Below are positions 13,480 to 19,650 of a stretch of DNA of 19,650 bases, piece by piece. The translations under genes and the position numbers were made by a program. Each line of letters starts with the position of its first letter. The first letter of the stretch is position 1. The notes beneath the pieces are model-generated. The model did not search any database, was not told the origin of the DNA, and saw only the letters and a program-made list of their open reading frames with translations. The DNA is from an uncultured Trueperaceae bacterium (GTDB taxonomy: Bacteria > Deinococcota > Deinococci > Deinococcales > Trueperaceae): positions 1 to 19,650 of the forward strand of contig CALCHY010000252.1 of the NCBI GenBank assembly GCA_937907415.1, written 5' to 3'.

Positions 13480-14745
13480 GTGATATCGGCCCCATCGCCC
13501 ACCAGTAGGAGTGACCTGAGGATAGTACTTGCCGCCGTACTCGTCGGGCTTGGGCCGGGGGCCGCGCTTGGCGTTGGGCGCTTCGCATACGCGTTGGTGC
13601 TACCTGACATGCTGGTCGCGCTCGACCTCGGCATCGGCCGGGCGGGACTGCTAGGCAGCATGAACACCGGCGGCTACCTGCTTGGTGCGCTCGTGAGTCA
13701 CCGCATCTTGAGCGCCGTAGGCTACCGGCGCGGCTTCTACTTAGCGGCGTTCCTGCAATGCGCCACGCTACTCCTCATGGCGGTCGCACCGCCGTTCTGG
13801 GTCATGAGCGCCCTGCGGCTCGCGCAAGGCGCCTTGGGGGCCATGGTCTTCGTCGGTGGCGCCGCTCTCGTGATGGCTTCTGGTGGCCGCGCACTGGCAC
13901 TAGGTCTGTACTTCGGGAGCATCGGGGTTGGCATCGCAGTGTCGACTGCCGTCATTCCATTGGCGAGCGACTGGCAGGCGGCCTGGGTGTGGCTCGGGCT
14001 TCTCGCCCTTGCCCTTTCTGGCTTGGCGTTGAGCGCGTGGCCGCGGTTGGCGCAGCCCGCTGCTCCGTCGCCGACCGGGCCGCGTGGCAAGGGCGCCGGG
14101 CCCGCCCTGGCTCAGGCCGCGGAAGGGAGCGCGCGGGCCGCGGCGCCAGCCGCTAGCAGCGCAGCGGCCACCGGGACCGGTACCATCGCGTCGATCTGGC
14201 CGGCGCTCCTCAGCTACGGGCTCTACGGCGCCGGGTACATCGCGTACATGACCTTCGTGACCAACGGCCTGAGCGTAGGGACCGGGCCGTTCTGGCTGTT
14301 GCTTGGAGTCGGCGCAACCCTCAACGGCCCCGTGTGGGGGCCGATCAGCGGCAGGCTAAAGGGGCCAGCCGCTCAGGTGCTGGTGTTGGCTGCGCTGCTC
14401 ATCTCAAGTCTGCCGGCGCTCATCACCGCCGTGCCGTACGCCTCGGCCATCCTGTTCGGGCTGTCGTTCCTCGGGGTGATCACGGCGATCACTGAACTCA
14501 TCAGGGAGCGGCTGCCCGCCAGCGCGTGGCCACGGGCCATGGCGCTGTCGACCGCGGCGTTCGCGGCCGGTCAGGCGGTTGGGCCTGCGCTCGCCGGCGC
14601 GGTCGGCGAAGCCATCGGCGGAGCCGCCCATGGCGCAACCGTTGCGCTCTACGCTGGCAGCACCCTATTGGCCGTTGCGCTCGTGGTGGCGGTCATAAGC
14701 GCCCTTGTGGGCGCGCGACGGCAGCGGCCTGCCCTCTCGGAATAG
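13480..14745 (+). CDS. MFS transporter, YbfB/YjiJ-like
   Basis: A 421-aa integral membrane protein with about 12 hydrophobic segments. The first helix carries the GVGRFAYALVLPDM motif (about residues 31-44) that marks the YbfB/YjiJ group of major facilitator transporters. Helix 4 has LRLAQGALGAMVFVGGAALV. A long Ala/Gly/Ser/Pro-rich cytoplasmic loop (about 192-229) separates the two six-helix halves. Substrate unknown; many family members are drug or metabolite exporters. GTG 13480 is used as the start without an SD; a slightly later start is possible. It is divergent from the protease gene (67 bp) and 26 bp upstream of the ABC exporter pair, so the three probably form an operon. Confidence 0.85.
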   Translation: MISAPSPTSRSDLRIVLAAVLVGLGPGAALGVGRFAYALVLPDMLVALDLGIGRAGLLGSMNTGGYLLGALVSHRILSAVGYRRGFYLAAFLQCATLLLMAVAPPFWVMSALRLAQGALGAMVFVGGAALVMASGGRALALGLYFGSIGVGIAVSTAVIPLASDWQAAWVWLGLLALALSGLALSAWPRLAQPAAPSPTGPRGKGAGPALAQAAEGSARAAAPAASSAAATGTGTIASIWPALLSYGLYGAGYIAYMTFVTNGLSVGTGPFWLLLGVGATLNGPVWGPISGRLKGPAAQVLVLAALLISSLPALITAVPYASAILFGLSFLGVITAITELIRERLPASAWPRAMALSTAAFAAGQAVGPALAGAVGEAIGGAAHGATVALYAGSTLLAVALVVAVISALVGARRQRPALSE

Positions 14746-14771
14746 ACTGGCGTTCGTCATCCGGAGGGTAG

Positions 14772-16565
14772 ATGTCGTTAAGCAGCACCGTCAATCGTTC
14801 GGGGCCAGGTGAGTTCACGGTAACTGGTGAGCGCCACTACGACCGCAGCTCCCCGCTGCGGTGGATCGTCTCGCACTTGCTCGTCAACTGGCCGCTGCTG
14901 GCGGCGTTCTTCGTCAGCTCGATCAGCTCGACGGTGCTGACGTCCGCCATCCCTTCCGAAACGGGGCGCGCCTTCGACCTCGTCCTGTCCGGCAGCGCGG
15001 TCGCCCGCGACGTGCTGCGCGTCGCGCTACTGATCCTCGGCATGGTCGCGCTGCGCGGGCTGCTCGACCTAGCTGGCGGCTTCTCGGTCGAGACCCTAGG
15101 GCAGCGGCTCGAGCGCGACACGCGCCGCGAGCTCTACATCAGCCTGCTCGGCAAGAGCCAGACCTTCCACAACCGCAACCGCGTTGGCGACATCATGGCG
15201 CGCGCCGCCAACGACGTCAGGCAACTCAACCCCATGATGAACCCGGGCGTCGGGCTCATCACCGAATCGCTGGTCAGCCTCATCGTCCCCATGATCTTCA
15301 TCGCGGCGATCGATGCCCGCCTGCTCCTCGCGCCAGGGCTGTTCGTCATCGTCTTCTACTTCGCGCTGCGCTCCTACATGCGCCAACTGAACCCCGTCTC
15401 TAGCGCGCAGCGGCAGCAGTTCGGGGTGCTCAACGCCAGCCTCAACGAGACGATCACGGGCATCATGGTCGTCAAGTCGACCGTGCAGGAGGGCGCAGAG
15501 CGCCTCAAGTTCGCGCGCAATGCGCGGCTGTTCCGCGACCACTTCGTGGCCGCCGGGCTAGTTCAAGCGCGCTACCTACCGCTGCTGTTCATCGGCCTGG
15601 CGTTGGCGGGCGCCTTCGCGCACGGGCTCTACCTCGTGTCATTGGGCGCCATCACCACCGGCGAACTCGTCGCCTACATCGGCCTCATGGGGGTAATGCG
15701 CTTCCCGGCGTTCATCTCCATCTTCACCTTCTACCTGGTGCAGATGGGCCTGGCAGGCGCCAGGCGCATCCTCGAGCTCATCACCTCGGAAGTCGACATG
15801 GACGAGAACCTGGAGGGCCACGCAGAGCGCATAGCTGGCGCCATCGAGTTCCAGAACGTGACGTTCGCATACGAGGGCGAGGGAACGCGCGAAGCACTAA
15901 CGAACGTGTCGTTCGACGTGGCGCCAGGGCAAACCGTGGCCATCGTCGGTCAGACGGGCTCGGGAAAGAGCTCCGTCACGCGGCTCGTCAACCGCATCTT
16001 CGACGCCACCTCCGGCCGCGTGCTCATCGACGGGATAGACGTGCGCGACTGGAACCTCGAGGCGCTGCGCTCCCAAGTGTCGGTCATCGAACAGGACGTG
16101 TTCCTGTTCTCACGCTCCGTTGCCGAGAACATCGGGTTCGGTTTGGGAGAGGTAGCTACGCGCGAGAACATCGTCGCGGCGGCCAAGGCCGCGCAGGCGC
16201 ACGAGTTCATCATGGGTTTTCAGGACGGCTACGACACCGTGATCGGCGAACGCGGCGAGACGCTCTCTGGCGGGCAGCGGCAACGCCTCGCCATAGCGCG
16301 GGCGCTACTCACTGACCCGCGCGTACTCATCCTCGACGACTCGACAAGCGCCATCGACAGCGCAACCGAAGACGCCATCCAACGCGCCATCAACGTCGTG
16401 CTAGAAGGGCGCACGACGCTGATGATCACGCACCGCCTGGCGCAGATCCGCCGCGCCGACCTGGTGCTCGTGCTGCAAGGCGGTCGTCTCGTCGACCGAG
16501 GCACGCACGCCGAGTTGCTGGAACGCAACGACCTCTACCGCCGCATCTTCCTGAGGTACGACTGA
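14772..16565 (+). CDS. ABC exporter half 1 (TMD-NBD) with degenerate Walker B
   Basis: A 597-aa half-transporter. Six membrane helices occupy about residues 33-330, followed by a nucleotide-binding domain. Walker A is GQTGSGKSS (393-401), Q-loop Q441, signature LSGGQ (498-502), H-loop H554. The residue after the Walker B aspartate is D523 (LILDDSTSAID) where a catalytic glutamate is normal. This is the pattern of the degenerate-site subunit in heterodimeric exporters such as BmrCD, TM287/288 and TmrAB. The ATG has GGAGGG 3 nt upstream. Its stop and the next gene's ATG share a base (TGATG), so the two halves are translationally coupled. It likely exports drugs, lipids or peptides; the substrate cannot be inferred. 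Confidence 0.94.
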   Translation: MSLSSTVNRSGPGEFTVTGERHYDRSSPLRWIVSHLLVNWPLLAAFFVSSISSTVLTSAIPSETGRAFDLVLSGSAVARDVLRVALLILGMVALRGLLDLAGGFSVETLGQRLERDTRRELYISLLGKSQTFHNRNRVGDIMARAANDVRQLNPMMNPGVGLITESLVSLIVPMIFIAAIDARLLLAPGLFVIVFYFALRSYMRQLNPVSSAQRQQFGVLNASLNETITGIMVVKSTVQEGAERLKFARNARLFRDHFVAAGLVQARYLPLLFIGLALAGAFAHGLYLVSLGAITTGELVAYIGLMGVMRFPAFISIFTFYLVQMGLAGARRILELITSEVDMDENLEGHAERIAGAIEFQNVTFAYEGEGTREALTNVSFDVAPGQTVAIVGQTGSGKSSVTRLVNRIFDATSGRVLIDGIDVRDWNLEALRSQVSVIEQDVFLFSRSVAENIGFGLGEVATRENIVAAAKAAQAHEFIMGFQDGYDTVIGERGETLSGGQRQRLAIARALLTDPRVLILDDSTSAIDSATEDAIQRAINVVLEGRTTLMITHRLAQIRRADLVLVLQGGRLVDRGTHAELLERNDLYRRIFLRYD

Positions 16566-18397
16566 TGGGCTTCATCATGGACGGCCTGCAGGCCGAGGGT
16601 TACGACCGCGAGTACAGTGACGGCCAGCTAGTCAGGCGCATCTTCCATTACTTCAGGCCGTACCTGCCGATCATGCTGGTGGTGGGCGTCAGCGTGTTCC
16701 TCGCCGCCACGCTCGACGCCGTACTCCCGATACTCGTTTCTGTTGGCATCGACCGCTTGACGGGCGTCACCGACCTGCGCGCAGTGATCTGGCAGCGCAC
16801 GCTGTGGCTGGTGGCCGCGTTCCTGGCGGCGGGTGTGCTCTCGTGGGTCTTCAACTTCCTGCGCCAATGGTTGACCGCCCGCGCCGTCGGTGACGTCGTC
16901 CTGAAGCTCCGCAACGACGCGTTCGACGCGGTCATGCAGCGCGACATGTCGTTCTACGACGAGTACTCAACGGGCCGGATCGTCAGCCGCGTCACGTCCG
17001 ACACCCAGGACTTCTCCAACGTCGTCACCCTCACCCTCAACCTCATCAGCCAGGTACTGCAAGTCGCCATCCTCATCGGCGTGCTCCTGTACATCGACGT
17101 CAGGCTTGCCCTCATCGCGCTCGGCGTCGCGCCAGTCGTGGTGGCCATCGCCCTCGCCTTCAGGCACATCGCACGCCAAGTCACGCAGCAAGCCAGGCGC
17201 GTCCTCGCCGAAGTGAACGCCAACGTGCAGGAGTCGATCACGGGCATCGGCGTAGCGAAGGCGTTCAGGCAAGAGGAGGCCATCTACCGCCAGTTCGTAG
17301 GGGTGAACGACCGCTCGTATCACCTCAACCTGCTGCAGGGCTACATCTTCACGGCCATCTTCCCGGTGCTCGGCATCGTAGGCGGCATCGGCACGGCGCT
17401 CATCATCTACTTCGGTGGCACGCGCGCGCTCGGCGGCGACATCTCCGCAGGCGAGTGGTTCCTGTTCGTCCAGGCCGTCGCCATGTTCTGGTTCCCGCTT
17501 ACCTCCATCGCCTCGTTCTGGAGCCAGTTCCAGCTGGGCCTATCCGCCAGCGAGCGGGTTTTCGCCCTCATAGACGCGGAGGCGCGCGTCGTGCAGACCG
17601 GCGCGCTCCGGCCGGAAGTGAAGGGCAACATACGCTTCGAGGCGCTAGGGTTCCGCTACACGGCGCAGGAGACGGTGCTTGCCAACTTCGACCTCGAGAT
17701 CAGTGAGGGGGAGACGGTCGCCCTCGTCGGCCACACGGGTGCAGGTAAGTCGAGTCTGGGAAAGCTCGTCGCGCGCTTCTACGAGTTCCAGAGTGGGCGT
17801 CTCCTGATCGACGGGAACGACATCCGGGAGTTGGACCTCGACTGGTACCGCGCCCACCTCGGCGTGGTGCAGCAGTCGCCTTTCCTCTTCTCTGGCACCG
17901 TTAGGGACAACATCAGGTACGCCCGCAAGTCCGCAACCGACGACGAGGTGGCGACAGTAGCTGGACGCATCGGCGGCGGCGACTGGCTTGACGCCCTGCC
18001 GAACGGCCTAGATACGGAAGTAGGTGAGGCTGGCCGCGGCGTATCGATGGGTCAGCGGCAACTCGTGGCCATGGCGCGCGTGCTTTTACAGAACCCGAGC
18101 ATCCTGATCCTCGACGAGGCCACCGCCAGCGTCGACCCCCTCACGGAGGCGCAGATCCAAGAGGGGCTGGACGAGATGCTCGCTGGACGCACGTCCATCG
18201 TCATCGCGCACCGCCTGTCGACGGTGCGGGCGGCGGACCGCATTCTCGTGTTGCAGCACGGCGCGATCGTCGAGCAAGGCACCCACGCGCAGCTGCTCGA
18301 GCAGCGTGGGCATTACGCCGAGCTGTACGACGCCTACTTCCGGCATCAGAGCGCCGCTTACGACCCGGCAGCGCTGGCGTGGGAGGCGCGGGGTTAG
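16565..18397 (+). CDS. ABC exporter half 2 (TMD-NBD) with degenerate signature
   Basis: A 610-aa partner half-transporter. Membrane helices lie within about residues 32-320. The NBD has Walker A GHTGAGKSS (389-397), Q-loop Q437, Walker B with catalytic E518 (LILDEATASVD) and H549. The ABC signature is VSMGQ (493-497) instead of LSGGQ. In the heterodimer, this poor signature would face the Walker A/B of half 1 (with D523) to form the weak site. Half 2's own E518 would face the canonical LSGGQ of half 1 to form the active site. GAGGT lies 7 nt before the ATG. The gene ends 17 bp from the convergent GH65 gene, with no terminator visible. Confidence 0.94.
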   Translation: MGFIMDGLQAEGYDREYSDGQLVRRIFHYFRPYLPIMLVVGVSVFLAATLDAVLPILVSVGIDRLTGVTDLRAVIWQRTLWLVAAFLAAGVLSWVFNFLRQWLTARAVGDVVLKLRNDAFDAVMQRDMSFYDEYSTGRIVSRVTSDTQDFSNVVTLTLNLISQVLQVAILIGVLLYIDVRLALIALGVAPVVVAIALAFRHIARQVTQQARRVLAEVNANVQESITGIGVAKAFRQEEAIYRQFVGVNDRSYHLNLLQGYIFTAIFPVLGIVGGIGTALIIYFGGTRALGGDISAGEWFLFVQAVAMFWFPLTSIASFWSQFQLGLSASERVFALIDAEARVVQTGALRPEVKGNIRFEALGFRYTAQETVLANFDLEISEGETVALVGHTGAGKSSLGKLVARFYEFQSGRLLIDGNDIRELDLDWYRAHLGVVQQSPFLFSGTVRDNIRYARKSATDDEVATVAGRIGGGDWLDALPNGLDTEVGEAGRGVSMGQRQLVAMARVLLQNPSILILDEATASVDPLTEAQIQEGLDEMLAGRTSIVIAHRLSTVRAADRILVLQHGAIVEQGTHAQLLEQRGHYAELYDAYFRHQSAAYDPAALAWEARG

Positions 18398-18414
18398 AGC
18401 AGGGTCGTCGTCAC

Positions 18415-19650
18415 TCAGAGGCGCACGGTAACTAGACCGCCAGCCAGGCGGAACTCCACGCCGCGCACCCAGAAGGTGATGTCCTGACCAGTTGACCCTT
18501 CCTCCTCCACGGTCAACGCGTCGTGAGCGACCCTGACCCACAGCCGCGCCCCTCGCCACCGCAACTTGAACTCTAGGGTCTCCCAGCCGCTTGGCAGTCG
18601 GGGGTCGAAGCGCAACTCGCCTCCGTCGTCGCGCATGCCGGCGAAGCCGCCGACGACCGCCTGCCACGTGCCTCCTGCTGAGGCGATGTGCACGCCATCG
18701 GCAGTGTTGTGGTGGCTGTCGCTGAGATCGACGTAGAGCATGCGCTCGAAATAGGCCATCGCCAAGTCGGCGTGACCAACCTCCGCCGCTAAGATGGACT
18801 GCACGGCGGCTGAGAGGGTCGAATCGCCGGTCGTGAGTGGATCGTAGAAGTCGAAGTCTGCGCGCTTCTCCGCCAGCGTGAACTCGCTGGCGTACAGGTA
18901 AAGCGCCAACACGAGGTCTGCCTGCTTGATGACTTGATGGCGGTAGATGACGAGCGGGTGGTAGTGCAGCAGCAGAGGGCGTTGGTCAGGCGGGGTGGCC
19001 GCAAGGTCCCACGGTTCGCGGTCCATGAAGCGCGCGTCTTGCAGGTGCACGCCGCGCTCCTGGTCGAAGCCGATGTGCAGCGCGTCTGCTGCCCGCCGCC
19101 AGGCTGCCGGCTCGCTAGCGGAGAGGTCGAGGCGCGACTTGATGGCCTCGAAGGCGCGCGGGTCGCGGCTGGCTAAGTCCTCACAGAGGTCGGCGGCGAA
19201 GCGCAAGTTGAAGCGCGCAGCCACGTTGGTGTAGAAGTTGTCGTCTACGACGGCGCTGTACTCGTCAGGGCCAGTTACGGCTGCGATGTGGAACGAAGTG
19301 GACTTGAAGTAGCCGAGGCTGGCCCACATGCGCGCAGTCTCGACGGCGATGTCGACGCCCATGCCCGCGGCGAAGCCTTCATCGGCAGTTGCCGCCAGGT
19401 ACTTGGCTACGGCGTAGGTGACGTCGGCATCGATATGGTATTGCGCCGTGCCTGCTGGGTAGTAAGCCGACGCCTCCTCACCGTTGATGGTGCGCCATGG
19501 GAAGAGCGCTCCCGCCTCGTCCATGACCCGCGCCCTGCGCCGCGCGGCAGGCAGCATGGCGTGGCGGAACGACAGTGCTCCCCTCGCCAACTCTGGTCGC
19601 GTGTGGATCAGGTAGGGGAGGACGTAGATCTCGGTGTCCCAGAAGTAGTG
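18415..19650 (-). CDS. Glycoside hydrolase family 65 (phosphorylase-type), N-terminus outside window
   Basis: The visible 411 residues are the C-terminal part of a GH65 enzyme; the frame is still open at the window edge. It starts in the catalytic (alpha/alpha)6 barrel with HYFWDTEIYVLPYL, the WDTE sugar-binding motif. The general-acid glutamate is E130 of the visible part, in TGPDEYSAVVDDN. QVIKQADLVLALYL and TTGDSTLSAAVQSILAAEVG correspond to the phosphate/substrate-binding region. SHHNTADGVHIASAGGTW precedes the small C-terminal beta domain. GH65 includes maltose, trehalose and kojibiose phosphorylases as well as hydrolases. Here GDSTLS is seen rather than the HxSSLS form I associate with characterised phosphorylases, so the activity is left open. 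Confidence 0.92.
   Translation of the reverse strand, partial: HYFWDTEIYVLPYLIHTRPELARGALSFRHAMLPAARRRARVMDEAGALFPWRTINGEEASAYYPAGTAQYHIDADVTYAVAKYLAATADEGFAAGMGVDIAVETARMWASLGYFKSTSFHIAAVTGPDEYSAVVDDNFYTNVAARFNLRFAADLCEDLASRDPRAFEAIKSRLDLSASEPAAWRRAADALHIGFDQERGVHLQDARFMDREPWDLAATPPDQRPLLLHYHPLVIYRHQVIKQADLVLALYLYASEFTLAEKRADFDFYDPLTTGDSTLSAAVQSILAAEVGHADLAMAYFERMLYVDLSDSHHNTADGVHIASAGGTWQAVVGGFAGMRDDGGELRFDPRLPSGWETLEFKLRWRGARLWVRVAHDALTVEEEGSTGQDITFWVRGVEFRLAGGLVTVRL

Noticed and set aside
14040..14180. Ala/Gly/Pro-rich stretch in the MFS gene, considered as a frameshift or fused gene
   Set aside because: The frame stays open and hydrophobic helices resume after it; it fits the usual central cytoplasmic loop of MFS transporters.

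Overview
The window is ordinary-looking, gene-dense bacterial chromosome, about two-thirds G+C by eye, with strong C/G at third codon positions. The best guess for the source is Deinococcota, perhaps a Trueperaceae-like lineage. That rests on the GC content, several starts with a TANNNT hexamer 5-9 nt upstream and no Shine-Dalgarno (SD) sequence (leaderless transcripts are common in Deinococcus), and a repair-rich gene set. No 16S rRNA or marker alignment was available, so this is inference. No phage, transposase, CRISPR array or integration site is visible.

Layout. 1-337: the end of a minus-strand tRNA cluster (Pro-TGG, Gly-TCC, Arg-TCT cut by the window edge), diverging from an adenylate-kinase-like P-loop NTPase (463-1044). 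1028-3019, minus: an apparent three-gene operon of a 58-aa membrane protein, the tRNA methylthiotransferase miaB and a Nudix hydrolase. 3081-3395, plus: an alkyltransferase-like DNA damage sensor. 3401-4204, minus: an unrecognised zinc-ribbon membrane protein. 4266-6906, plus: an M20 metallopeptidase with an extra C-terminal domain, then a CDF metal-cation exporter. 6903-7517, minus: 3-methyladenine DNA glycosylase. 7729-8991, plus: NADP-type isocitrate dehydrogenase with a terminator. 9060-10632, minus: release factor 1 and a second Nudix hydrolase. 10735-11922, minus: a lone periplasmic binding protein, downstream of tRNA-Arg(CCT) at 12013-12089. 12216-13412, minus: a secreted trypsin-like protease with a PPC domain. 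13480-18397, plus: an MFS transporter followed by the two halves of an asymmetric heterodimeric ABC exporter. 18415-19650, minus: a GH65 glycoside phosphorylase/hydrolase whose N-terminus lies outside the window.

Functional themes. Translation is represented by four tRNAs, miaB and prfA. Alkylation repair and nucleotide clean-up are represented by the ATL protein, the glycosylase and two Nudix enzymes. Export is represented by the CDF, MFS and ABC genes. Genes are packed tightly: several neighbours overlap or share stop or start bases, and three of the four convergent pairs leave 17 bp or less and have no visible terminator. There is no gene-free stretch longer than about 300 bp. I found no convincing undescribed multi-gene system. 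The most unusual items are the M20 fusion with an internal ribosome-binding site, the zinc-ribbon membrane protein, and the apparent leaderless start class.
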